Shown here: in pieces, positions 47,287 to 54,647 of the stretch
Position numbering within the stretch: the stretch's first letter is position 1
Layout of the letters: the number at the start of each line of letters is the position of its first letter
Origin: an uncultured Aquimarina sp.
GTDB lineage: Bacteria > Bacteroidota > Bacteroidia > Flavobacteriales > Flavobacteriaceae
Assembly: GCA_947489195.1 (NCBI GenBank)
Contig: CANLCT010000030.1
Span: forward strand, 1-54,647
Reading direction: 5' to 3'
Length of the DNA: 54,647 bases
Made by a program: the position numbers and the translations under genes
The notes under the pieces: model-generated
Database searches by the model: none
Told to the model about the DNA's origin: nothing
Seen by the model: only the letters and a program-made list of their open reading frames with translations

Positions 47287-48357
47287 TTAATCTACTTTAA
47301 TTCTCCAACCAAATGCATCTTCTGTTAAGTTGTATTGGATATCGGTTAATGATTTTTTGAAATGTTGAGCAAAACCATCGGTTAAAACAGGAATATCATA
47401 ATGTGTATCTTTATAACCAATACCTTTAATAACACTTACTACAGCTGCGGTTCCAGCTCCAAAAGCCTCTTTTAAAGTGCCATTTTGAGCGGCAGTTACA
47501 ATTTCATCAACACTAATATTTCTTACTTCTACATTATAGCCTTCTTTTTCAGCTAAAGCAATAATACTTTTACGGGTAATTCCATCTAAAATACGTTCAC
47601 TAGTTGGAGCAGTAAGTAAGGTGTCGTTAATTCGGAAAAATATATTCATTGTACCAGCTTCTTCAACGGAAGTATGGGTGCTCGAATCGGTCCAAATTAT
47701 TTGATCATAACCTTTTTCTTTAGCTAAATTAGTTGGGTAAAATTGCGCAGCATAATTCCCTGCAGCTTTAGCAAAACCAATACCACCACTGGCAGAACGC
47801 GAATAATAATCGGAAATAAGTACATTTACTTCGCCACCATAATAGGATTGTGCTGGCGAACATATAATGTAAAAAGTATAGGCATTAGCCTCTGATGCCA
47901 TTAAACTAGCTTCGCTAGCAATAACAAAGGGTCTAACGTATAACGAATTTCCCATGCCAGGTTTAATCCAATCATTATCTAATTTTAACAAGGTTTGTAA
48001 ACCTTCGTTAAAATAAGCTTCAGGAAAAGCAGGCATTTCCAATCGCTCGGCTGACTTATTTATTCGTTTAAAGTTTTCGTCTGGCCTAAATAAATAGGTG
48101 TCTCCTTTAGCATCTTTATAGGCTTTCATACCTTCAAAAACAGCTTGTCCGTAATGGAAAACACGAGCCGAAGGGTCCAATTGTATTGGACCATAAGGGA
48201 CTATTTCAGGCTGTTGCCATGCGCCATTTTCGTAATGACACACAAACATATGATCGGTAAATACTTTACCGAAGTTAAGGTTTGCAAAATCAACTTGGTT
48301 GATTTTAGATTGTGCAATCTTAGTAATTTTTACCTGTTTAGAAAGTGTCTCTTTCAT
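47287..48357 (-). CDS. ilvE: Branched-chain amino acid aminotransferase
   Basis: A 356-residue class IV (fold type IV) PLP enzyme of the longer BCAT type. SASGGIGFAKAAGNYAAQFY contains the PLP Lys, VEEAGTMNIFFRIND is the family signature, and RILDGITRKSII precedes the C-terminal domain. It transaminates Leu, Ile and Val to and from their 2-oxoacids, in biosynthesis or degradation. It could feed 2-oxoacids to the fused E1 at 13117-15531, although the genes are far apart. Two short hairpins lie in its 5' leader. Monocistronic. Confidence 0.96.
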   Translation of the reverse strand: MKETLSKQVKITKIAQSKINQVDFANLNFGKVFTDHMFVCHYENGAWQQPEIVPYGPIQLDPSARVFHYGQAVFEGMKAYKDAKGDTYLFRPDENFKRINKSAERLEMPAFPEAYFNEGLQTLLKLDNDWIKPGMGNSLYVRPFVIASEASLMASEANAYTFYIICSPAQSYYGGEVNVLISDYYSRSASGGIGFAKAAGNYAAQFYPTNLAKEKGYDQIIWTDSSTHTSVEEAGTMNIFFRINDTLLTAPTSERILDGITRKSIIALAEKEGYNVEVRNISVDEIVTAAQNGTLKEAFGAGTAAVVSVIKGIGYKDTHYDIPVLTDGFAQHFKKSLTDIQYNLTEDAFGWRIKVD

Positions 48358-48383
48358 CCCTTGTAATTTTAATACTGTTTATT

Positions 48384-48420
48384 CCCTAATTAAGGGTTAA
48401 TTTATCTAACCACTGTTAGA
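48384..48420 (-). promoter_or_regulatory. Two small inverted repeats in the ilvE leader
   Basis: CCCTAATTAAGGG (48384-48396) and CTAACCACTGTTAG (48407-48420) lie 27-63 bp upstream of the ilvE ATG. They may form leader hairpins or protein sites. No leader peptide rich in Leu, Ile or Val was seen. The rest of the 358-bp region to 48715 is AT-rich and holds a plus-strand TATATTTG box (48527-48534) with a TTG 17 bp upstream. Confidence 0.35.
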
Positions 48421-48715
48421 AAATGATTTATTTTAGAAAAATATTTAATTAATACTTTCTAAAATTGTTTAGAATATAATCAACAAAAATACCTAAATAT
48501 TGGCAATTGATGCTTTTTGTTTTAGGTATATTTGTTAAATATAGAATTGTTATTAATAATCTAATAGAAGCGCTTTTTTAAGCTTTAAATTAACATTCTT
48601 GTAAGGAAATCACGGATTCACTATTTATTTTTTTGAGAAATATGCGATTTATTTAATGAGGTCATTTTAAAAAAGTACTTTTTAAAGCTTAGATTTTATT
48701 AAATATGAAAAAAAC

Positions 48716-49393
48716 ATGTCTATGAAACGCGAATTATTTAAAACGGCAGATGGATCAATGACTATACATTTGCCAGAAATTGATGAACAATACCATTCTA
48801 AACACGGTGCTTTTCAAGAGGCAAAGCATGTATTTATTAAAATGGGATTACAACATTTAATAAATAGAAATGAAAATCAACCCATTTCAATTTTAGAAAT
48901 TGGTTTTGGTACTGGATTAAATTGCTTACTTACTTTTTTTGAAGCCCAAAAGTCAAACTTAAACATTGATTATGTTGGGATAGAGGCTTACCCAGTAAGT
49001 TTAAATGAATGGAAAGCTATGGATTATGGGAATTTACTGAATGTTGAAGGTGCGACTACAATTTATAATAAAATACATCAAATCGAATGGGAGAAAAAAA
49101 TAGGAATTGAAACCTCTTTTTTATTAAAAAAAGAAGAAAAAAAATTTGAAGCTATTACCGATGATTCAGTATATAATCTGATTTACTTTGATGCTTTTGG
49201 AGCAAGAGTACAACCAGAATTATGGACAGAAACTATTTTTGAACTGATGTATAAAGCCCTCAAAACTAAGGGTGTTTTAGTTACATATGCAGCAAAAGGG
49301 AGTGTGCGCAGAGCCATGAAAGCAGTAGGTTTTAGCGTTGAACGTTTAGAGGGGCCGCCAGGAAAACGAGAAATGCTTCGAGCTACTAAATGA
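48716..49393 (+). CDS. mnmD: tRNA 5-methylaminomethyl-2-thiouridine methyltransferase, MnmD type
   Basis: A 225-residue SAM-dependent methyltransferase (DUF752/MnmC N-domain type, without the C-terminal oxidase). ILEIGFGTGLNCLLTFFEA is the SAM motif I and IYFDAFGARVQPELW carries the catalytic DAFxP-like block; GPPGKREMLRA is the characteristic tail. It methylates nm5s2U34 to mnm5s2U in wobble-position tRNAs. Two close Mets (48716 and 48722) are possible starts. Independent unit. Confidence 0.92.
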   Translation: MSMKRELFKTADGSMTIHLPEIDEQYHSKHGAFQEAKHVFIKMGLQHLINRNENQPISILEIGFGTGLNCLLTFFEAQKSNLNIDYVGIEAYPVSLNEWKAMDYGNLLNVEGATTIYNKIHQIEWEKKIGIETSFLLKKEEKKFEAITDDSVYNLIYFDAFGARVQPELWTETIFELMYKALKTKGVLVTYAAKGSVRRAMKAVGFSVERLEGPPGKREMLRATK

Positions 49394-49491
49394 TTTCTAT
49401 ATTGATAATAACTTCACATCGTTAATTGTTAAATAGATGATAAATTTTATTTTGATTAAGCTATACAGGCTTAGTTTTGTTAAGTAAATAA

Positions 49492-50400
49492 ATGTTAATG
49501 AGATATTTAATAACAGGTGCTACAGGTTTGGTAGGAAAGGCTATAGTAAACCTTTGCAAATCACATGGAATACAGGTGCATTATTTAACAACCAGTAAGG
49601 ATAAGATTGAGAACACGGAGTTGTGTAAAGGTTTTTATTGGAATCCTAATTTAGGCGAAATTGATAAAGCTGCTTTTGAAAACGTATCAACGATTATTCA
49701 TTTGGCAGGTGCTACAGTAGCCAAACGTTGGACAAAAGCTTACAAAAATGAAATTATAGAAAGCAGGGTGCAAACGGCTCAATTGTTATATAACACGCTT
49801 GCGAGTATAGAGCATCAAGTAACACATTTTATATCAGCTAGTGCTATTGGTATTTATCCTAATTCATACACAGAACTTTATACCGAGGAAACCTTAAAAA
49901 TTGAGATAGATTTTTTAGGTAACGTAGTAAAAGTATGGGAGCAATCTGCTGATCATTTTGAAGCTTTGGGTATTGATGTTGCCAAACTCCGCATTGGTCT
50001 GGTTTTATCTGATACAGGTGGCGCTTTACCAAAAATGATTGCTCCAATAAAAAAATATGTAGGCGCAGCATTTGGGTCAGGGGAGCAGTGGCAGAGTTGG
50101 ATCCATATAAATGATTTGGCCGAATTATTTCTTTTTTTAGCTAAAAATAAATTAGTTGGCACGTATAATGCTGTGGCTCCAAACCCTGTAACTCAAAATA
50201 AATTAATAAAAACAAGTGCCGACTTACTTAAAAAGCCCATTGTATTACCAAATATTCCAAAATTTGCAGCTCAGTTGCTATTGGGCGAAATGCACGTTTT
50301 GTTATTAAGCAGTCAACGCGTTAGTGCCGAAAAAATATTATCCCATGGTTTTTTATATCAGTATGACAATATTAAAAAAGCATTAAAAGAATTGTTATAG
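49492..50400 (+). CDS. TIGR01777-family epimerase-like NAD(P)-binding protein
   Basis: A 302-residue short-chain-reductase-type protein. YLITGATGLVGKAIVNL is the dinucleotide motif, then IHLAGATVAKRWTKAYK and a catalytic-like SAxxxYP (SASAIGIYPNSY). The C-terminal DUF1731-like region contains LLLSSQRVSAEKILSHGF. The family is annotated as epimerase; its reaction is uncharacterised. The start may be 49492 or the ATG at 49498 (MRYLITG). Confidence 0.92.
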   Translation: MLMRYLITGATGLVGKAIVNLCKSHGIQVHYLTTSKDKIENTELCKGFYWNPNLGEIDKAAFENVSTIIHLAGATVAKRWTKAYKNEIIESRVQTAQLLYNTLASIEHQVTHFISASAIGIYPNSYTELYTEETLKIEIDFLGNVVKVWEQSADHFEALGIDVAKLRIGLVLSDTGGALPKMIAPIKKYVGAAFGSGEQWQSWIHINDLAELFLFLAKNKLVGTYNAVAPNPVTQNKLIKTSADLLKKPIVLPNIPKFAAQLLLGEMHVLLLSSQRVSAEKILSHGFLYQYDNIKKALKELL

Positions 50401-50413
50401 TAGATTAAATAAA

Positions 50414-50461
50414 TTTTTAGGTGATAAATATCTATTGAATAGTTATTTTGTCACCTAAAAA
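50414..50461. terminator. Terminator hairpin between convergent genes
   Basis: TTTTTAGGTGA (50414-50424) pairs with TCACCTAAAAA (50451-50461), with a 26-base loop that spans the SanA-like stop codon. It can serve both the epimerase gene and the converging SanA-like gene. Confidence 0.6.
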
Positions 50462-51079
50462 TTTAGGTTTTACATTAAATAACAGATCGATAAAAACCTT
50501 AACACGTGCAAAATATTCTCTAATTTGTACTTTTATACCATATCTAGGAGTCACACTTTTTGCATTAAAAGCAATAGCGTTATTGTTAAAGTAATTGGCT
50601 AAAAATAGAGCACGTTCGTTATGAAATTTTTGAGATATTATAGTAAATTTATTTTCGCCAAATACTTTTTGAGCACGTACAACAGAATCTAAAGTTCGAA
50701 AACCCGCATAATCTAATACAATCTTGTTGGCTGGTATTCCCTTTTTTATAAGATCTTCTTTTATTTTTTTTGGTTCATTGTATGATTTTGTGCTATTGTC
50801 ACCACTAACTAAAACAAATTCAATTTTAGAGGCATGATATAGAGCCGCTGCTGCTTGTATACGGTATTGATAATATAAATTTAATTGACCAGTGGAAATA
50901 TATTTTGAAGTACCTAATAATAATCCAACCTTATTTTTTGGAATAGCATTAATAGAAGAATACAATTTTTTTTTGGCAGAAGTACTGATACTTTTATTAG
51001 CAATAAACAAACAGCATAATAAGAGCAATAATGCAACTATGCTAATTTTTAAAATTTTTTTTAACGTATCAATCTTCAC
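50432..51079 (-). CDS. SanA/YdcF-like DUF218 membrane protein
   Basis: A 215-residue protein. An N-terminal membrane helix (about 10-27, ISIVALLLLLCCLFIA) is followed by a DUF218 domain: VGLLLGTSKYISTGQLNLYY, VLVSGDNSTKSYNEP, VLDYAGFRTLDSVVRA and ISQKFHNERALFLA. SanA-type proteins affect envelope permeability, and SanA was first linked to vancomycin exclusion at high temperature. The domain faces the periplasm. The start overlaps the end of the RsmB-type gene by 4 bp (ATGA), so the two are co-translated. Confidence 0.9.
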   Translation of the reverse strand: MKIDTLKKILKISIVALLLLLCCLFIANKSISTSAKKKLYSSINAIPKNKVGLLLGTSKYISTGQLNLYYQYRIQAAAALYHASKIEFVLVSGDNSTKSYNEPKKIKEDLIKKGIPANKIVLDYAGFRTLDSVVRAQKVFGENKFTIISQKFHNERALFLANYFNNNAIAFNAKSVTPRYGIKVQIREYFARVKVFIDLLFNVKPKFLGDKITIQ

Positions 51080-52302
51080 TCAACTAAGCTACTATTTTTT
51101 TCAAGAAGAGCCATATAAAAACCATCATAACCTGATGTATGAGCTAATATTTTTTGATCTTTTATAAAGGAAAATTCTTTACCAGCTTCACTCTGTAAAA
51201 AAGTTTTCACTTGATTTTGGTTTTCAGACGGTAATACAGAGCAGGTTGCATAAACCATTTTTCCACCAGGTTTTACCATGCGAGAATAACTTTGTAATAT
51301 TTCTTGCTGTATTTTTTTTATATTATCAATAAATTCAGGTTGTAGCTTCCATTTTGCATCGGGGTTTCGACGTAAAATACCTAATCCACTACACGGAGCA
51401 TCTATAAGTACTCGATCTGCTTTATTAGCTAATTTTTTAATATCTTTTGTACTGTTTATTACTCTGGGTTCAATATTATGCGCACCAGCTCTTCGGGCAC
51501 GTCGTTTAAGCTCTTTTAATTTATTTTCATAAATATCCATTGCTATTATTTGACCTTTGTTTTCTGTTAAAGCAGCTAAATGTAAAGTTTTACCACCTGC
51601 ACCTGCACAAGTATCAACAATTCGCATACCGGGTTGTACATCTAAATAATGAGCGACTAGTTGTGATGAGGCGTCTTGCACTTCAAATAATCCATTTTTA
51701 AAAGCTTCTGTACTAAAAACATTAGCACGTTCCACTAGTTGTAATGCTTCAGGATAATTAGGAATTGTTTCGCAAACAATTTCAGAATTAGCTAAAAGGG
51801 CTCTTAGTTTTTTAGCATCAGTTTGTAATGTATTTGTTCTAAGTATTACTGGTGCTTGCTTGTTTAAAGCATTAATTTCTTTAGTCCAAATGGTGTCACC
51901 TAATTCGGTACTACCTAGTGTATCCATCCAATCTGGAATAGATTCTTTAAAAGAGCGTTCTTTTGATAATTCATCAAAGCGTCCTTTAATGCGTCGGGCA
52001 GGGGTACCTACAAATTGTTTCCAGTCTGGTAATTCAATACCACGTAATACGGCCCAGACACAAAAAACTTTAAATAAATTTTCTCGAGAGTAATGTTCTT
52101 TTATATCAGCAATTTCCGAATACAAACGTTTCCATCGTACTATTTCATAAGTAGTTTCAGCAATAAAGCCTCGATCACGTGCTCCCCAACGTTTGTCACG
52201 CTTTAAGGTTTTAGTTACGACTTTATCAGCGTATTTATCTTCATTAAATATTTCAGTAAGTGCATCAATTACGGCAAATACTAGGTTACGGTGTAAACGC
52301 AT
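51076..52302 (-). CDS. RsmB/NOP-family rRNA cytosine C5-methyltransferase
   Basis: A 408-residue protein. The N-terminal RNA-binding part includes ERSFKESIPDWMDTLG. The Rossmann methyltransferase has DTCAGAGGKTLHLAA (SAM binding), LIDAPCSGLGILRRNPD with the PC dipeptide, and VYATCSVLPSENQNQV with the catalytic TC Cys. It methylates a specific cytosine to m5C in 16S rRNA or tRNA; the exact target (RsmB-like versus another) is uncertain. It heads a coupled pair with the SanA-like gene. Confidence 0.92.
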   Translation of the reverse strand: MRLHRNLVFAVIDALTEIFNEDKYADKVVTKTLKRDKRWGARDRGFIAETTYEIVRWKRLYSEIADIKEHYSRENLFKVFCVWAVLRGIELPDWKQFVGTPARRIKGRFDELSKERSFKESIPDWMDTLGSTELGDTIWTKEINALNKQAPVILRTNTLQTDAKKLRALLANSEIVCETIPNYPEALQLVERANVFSTEAFKNGLFEVQDASSQLVAHYLDVQPGMRIVDTCAGAGGKTLHLAALTENKGQIIAMDIYENKLKELKRRARRAGAHNIEPRVINSTKDIKKLANKADRVLIDAPCSGLGILRRNPDAKWKLQPEFIDNIKKIQQEILQSYSRMVKPGGKMVYATCSVLPSENQNQVKTFLQSEAGKEFSFIKDQKILAHTSGYDGFYMALLEKNSSLVE

Positions 52303-52436
52303 GGTGCTAAAAATTGGATTGCAAATGTACTAATTAAGTTAGCGTTTTATACTTTTTATACACTTAGATTATTATTTAAATTTAATTTTTAAAAAAAAAT
52401 AAAAATAATAATTTATTTAAATTTAATTATTTTAAA

Positions 52437-52483
52437 AGGCTCATCCCTTTATTTATATAGTCTCAGACTATTTTTAGGAGCCT
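52437..52483. other. Nested inverted repeat of unknown role
   Basis: An outer stem AGGCTC (52437-52442) / GAGCCT (52478-52483) encloses an inner stem ATAGTC (52457-52462) / GACTAT (52466-52471) with a 3-base loop. No adjacent T-run makes it a good terminator. It lies between the RsmB-type gene and the candidate sRNA, within the 536-bp gene-free region 52303-52838. Confidence 0.4.
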
Positions 52484-52553
52484 ATATAAATGAAAAAAAG
52501 TATATTTAAAAACGTTAAAACGTATTTTTTTTCAGATTAAATGCATTTTTTTC

Positions 52554-52583
52554 TTGCATAAGTCTAAAAGTATCGTATCTTTG
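52554..52583 (+). promoter_or_regulatory. Consensus Bacteroidota sigma-A promoter
   Basis: TTG (52554-52556), a spacer of exactly 19 bp, then TATCTTTG (52576-52583) is a full match to TTG-N19-TAnnTTTG. It is the best promoter found in the window. It drives the non-coding segment ending in the terminator at 52698-52727. Confidence 0.75.
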
Positions 52584-52589
52584 TAATGT

Positions 52590-52728
52590 AAATAAGAGTT
52601 ATTGTTTTCCCAATAAGCAATAATTGATTGATTTTAAGTTAGAGTTAATGTTTTAATTTTAGATTAAGCCCCGAAATTAAAATGATTTGTGTTGAGAAAC
52701 GGAAGGTGGAGACCTTCCGTTTTTTTTT
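52590..52728 (+). ncRNA. Candidate small RNA with intrinsic terminator
   Basis: From the predicted start (about 52590) to a strong terminator there is no open reading frame of note, only structure. Hairpin 1 pairs TTATTG (52599-52604) with CAATAA (52611-52616). Hairpin 2 pairs TTTTAATTT (52651-52659) with AAATTAAAA (52674-52682) and presents a CCCC-containing loop. Hairpin 3, AACGGAAGGT (52698-52707) with ACCTTCCGTT (52712-52721), is followed by about eight further T. Length is about 139 nt. It is not a tRNA or an obvious known class; the target is unknown. Confidence 0.6.
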
Positions 52729-52838
52729 GGTTAAACTTTTTTGACCTAATATTATATAATAGCCTATTTATTTTTATCATATCTATTCATTTTAGATAAA
52801 TTTTGATACATTGTTGTGTATTTAATAGTTGTATATAA

Positions 52839-54023
52839 ATGAAGCGTTTACATGTGTTATTGCTGTTGTTGGTCTTTTTAAGTATACCTACATTAGCTCA
52901 AGAAATCAATCAAGAATCTTTTGGATATGCTGCTAAGCAATTAAAAACGGCTATAGATGATATTGTTATTTTAAAAAATGATAAATCAATGATAGCTGTA
53001 TCTCCAAGTTATCAAGCAAGAGTTTTTACGAGTACTACTAATGGAAACGAAGGAAAGAGTAGAGGATGGATTAATTGGGAATTATTGAATTCGGGTAAAC
53101 ACAAAGATTCGTTTGCCTATTTAGGCGGCGAAAGTAGGTTTTGGTTGGCCCCAGAATTTGGTGCATTTTCAATATTTTTTGATCCGGAAAAGGAAATGAC
53201 TATTGAAAATATGAGGGCCCCTAAAGATTTGGATTCTAAAAAATTTATAAAAACTTCTCAAAATGATCATGCTATAACAGCAGTTGGAACGTTAAAAATT
53301 CAAAATGCCAAAGGACATTTTTTTGATTGTGGGGTAGAAAGGACAGTAACTCTTTTTACAAAAAATGAAATTCAAACTAATTTGAAAATAAATTTGCATA
53401 AAAATATTGATTATGTTGGGTTTAGTGCAGAAACAATATTAAAGAATATTGGGAGTGAAGCTTGGCAAAAAGATAAAGGATTATTGAGTATTTGGGAGTT
53501 AAGTTGTATGTTAACTTCACCCAAAAATCAAGTGATTATTCCAGTTCAAAAAAATGCAGGTAGTATAAAATCATACTTTTCGCAAGCTTTTACTAAAGAT
53601 GTATTGGTTAAAAAAGGGGATTTCGTTTACTTTAAAGCGAATGCATTGCATTTGAGTAAATTAGGAATAGCAGCTGAACAAGCAAAAAATATAATCGGTA
53701 GTTATTCTCCAGAGCTTAATTTACTAAATATTGTTACGTTTAGTTTTGATCGAGATGCAACTACTTATGTAAATTCAATTCCAGGAAACAAAAGCCCTTA
53801 TTCGGGAGATGTAATTAATGTTTTTAATGGGGAAATTAATAAAGAGAAAAACTATAATTGGCCTTTTTATGAGTTTGAGTCTTCGTCAAGTACAAAAGAA
53901 TTAGGAGTAGGGGAAGCCTTGTTTCATAAGCAAACTTTATATCATTTTAAAGGTGCAAAAGAAACCCTTTCTGAAATTTCAAATACAGTTTTGGGTGTTG
54001 ATTTAACAATGATTACATTTTAA
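52839..54023 (+). CDS. Secreted DUF6786-like protein
   Basis: A 394-residue protein with a Sec signal peptide (about 1-20, VFLSIPTLAQ). The mature part contains MIAVSPSYQARVFTSTTNG, GKSRGWINWELL and WLAPEFGAFSIFFDP, which recall a Bacteroidota family named DUF6786. A beta-sandwich similar to aldose-epimerase/galactose-mutarotase folds is plausible (repeated strands, WLAPEFG), but I see no catalytic pair with certainty. The VOC-protein gene follows after 28 bp in the same direction. Periplasmic or surface function unknown. Confidence 0.72.
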   Translation: MKRLHVLLLLLVFLSIPTLAQEINQESFGYAAKQLKTAIDDIVILKNDKSMIAVSPSYQARVFTSTTNGNEGKSRGWINWELLNSGKHKDSFAYLGGESRFWLAPEFGAFSIFFDPEKEMTIENMRAPKDLDSKKFIKTSQNDHAITAVGTLKIQNAKGHFFDCGVERTVTLFTKNEIQTNLKINLHKNIDYVGFSAETILKNIGSEAWQKDKGLLSIWELSCMLTSPKNQVIIPVQKNAGSIKSYFSQAFTKDVLVKKGDFVYFKANALHLSKLGIAAEQAKNIIGSYSPELNLLNIVTFSFDRDATTYVNSIPGNKSPYSGDVINVFNGEINKEKNYNWPFYEFESSSSTKELGVGEALFHKQTLYHFKGAKETLSEISNTVLGVDLTMITF

Positions 54024-54051
54024 GTTAATTGAGTAAGAAATAATTTTTAAT

Positions 54052-54435
54052 ATGAATTTAAACCAAGTTACAGTTCCTATTATTGATTTAGAAAAATCAA
54101 TTTTGTTTTATAAGATATTAGGTTTGGAATTAATAGTTTATTCGGCACCAAATTATGCTCGATTTAAGTGTCCTAATGGTAATGCAACTTTTTCGATACA
54201 CAAGGTGGAAAAGTTAGCTGAGGGACAAGGAGTATATGTTTATTTTGAATGTGAAGATCTAGACAAGCATATTGAAGCACTTATTGAAAAAGGAATAGCA
54301 TTTGATGAATATGCAAATGATAAGCCATGGTTATGGAGAGAGGCTAGATTGAAAGACCCAGATGGAAATCAATTAATTTTATTTTATGGTGGAGAAAATA
54401 GAATCAATCCACCTTGGAAAGTGAAAAATAATTGA
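54052..54435 (+). CDS. VOC-family (glyoxalase/bleomycin-resistance-like) protein
   Basis: A 127-residue protein with two beta-alpha-beta-beta-beta units: QVTVPIIDLEKSILFYKILG at the N-terminus and KDPDGNQLILFYGGE near the C-terminus. The latter supplies the Glu-bearing strand position of the VOC fold. A metal-dependent isomerase, dioxygenase or binding protein is possible; the substrate is unknown. It is probably co-transcribed with the preceding secreted protein gene. Confidence 0.9.
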   Translation: MNLNQVTVPIIDLEKSILFYKILGLELIVYSAPNYARFKCPNGNATFSIHKVEKLAEGQGVYVYFECEDLDKHIEALIEKGIAFDEYANDKPWLWREARLKDPDGNQLILFYGGENRINPPWKVKNN

Positions 54436-54479
54436 TTTTAATACTGTTTATAAAATTAAATTAATGTGAATCGAGCGAA

Positions 54480-54548
54480 ATTCAGTAAGAATTTTATACC
54501 GAGAATCATCTTTTTTTGTATTAAAATTGTCCATATCGATACAATTTT
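54480..54548 (+). repeat. Dispersed intergenic repeat, copy 2
   Basis: Starts ATTCAGTAAGAATTTTATA and matches the reverse complement of 15688-15755 for about 70 bp. It lies 45 bp after the VOC gene stop, in otherwise gene-free sequence to the end of the window. Confidence 0.6.
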
Positions 54549-54589
54549 CTATCTAAAATTAATACCATTGAGGCGCATTCAGAATACTC

Positions 54590-54615
54590 AAAACCCTTGT
54601 AAATACGAGGGTTTT
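54590..54615. terminator. Terminator-like hairpin at window end
   Basis: AAAACCCTTGT (54590-54600) pairs with ACGAGGGTTTT (54605-54615), with one G-T pair and a 4-base loop. There is only a short T-run, so its strength is uncertain. Confidence 0.5.
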
Positions 54616-54647
54616 GTCGTAAATTAATGTAAATAAAAACCCCGAAA

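Noticed and set aside
48384..48420. Attenuator or riboswitch in the ilvE leader
   Set aside because: Only two short dyads are present, with no leader peptide rich in branched-chain residues, no terminator/antiterminator pair and no known riboswitch pattern. It is kept only as a low-confidence site.

Overview
The window is AT-rich and looks like the chromosome of a member of the Flavobacteriaceae (Bacteroidota). The evidence is three large secreted proteins ending in type IX secretion (T9SS) sorting domains, several short-lipobox lipoproteins, a fused two-subunit 2-oxoacid dehydrogenase E1, a TPR-HisKA_3 sensor kinase, starts without purine-rich ribosome binding sites, and promoter-like TTG-N19-TAnnTTTG elements. 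No rRNA, tRNA or CRISPR array was seen.

Layout. 1-5744: a small lipoprotein, a membrane pentapeptide-repeat protein and a 1337-residue G8-domain secreted protein. 6382-9307: lipopolysaccharide-type genes (a Kdo/WaaP-like kinase converging on a GT4-GT9 pair). 9422-22262: mostly housekeeping genes (dapD, a flavin oxidoreductase, fused E1, a LOG-family protein, uvrA), with a T9SS protein and a degenerate M1-peptidase-like outer-membrane protein among them. 22494-28585: a Tudor-like protein beside uvrA, a LytTR regulator, topB and a TPR histidine kinase. 28655-33003: a four-gene surface-glycan cassette (GT4, ATP-grasp, CapK-like adenylate-forming enzyme, NeuD-like acetyltransferase).

33219-40354 is the most distinctive region. 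It holds a complete, collinear Nit1C cluster (nitB-C-D-E-F-G-H), a conserved set known from cyanobacteria, mycobacteria and pseudomonads. In cyanotrophic pseudomonads it is tied to nitrile and cyanide assimilation. Here it faces a divergent AraC-family regulator instead of the sigma-54 activator described in pseudomonads. The intergenic region has a 21-bp-spaced direct repeat that touches the -33 box of the nit promoter, so an activation circuit can be proposed from sequence alone.

40449-44543: a modular AA10 lytic polysaccharide monooxygenase with a duplicated unidentified module, then a SCO1-like and a YwqK-like lipoprotein. 44658-47147 is a scar of mobile DNA: a beheaded EamA transporter, a probable group II intron 5' remnant, the 3' end of an IS91-family element, a DUF3800 gene and the tail of an IS110-family transposase. 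47287-54435 returns to core genes (ilvE, mnmD, a TIGR01777 epimerase, a SanA/YdcF protein, an RsmB-type methyltransferase, a secreted DUF6786-like protein and a VOC protein). A strong candidate small RNA lies at about 52590-52728. An approximately 70-bp diverged repeat occurs at 15688-15755 and, inverted, at 54480-54548.
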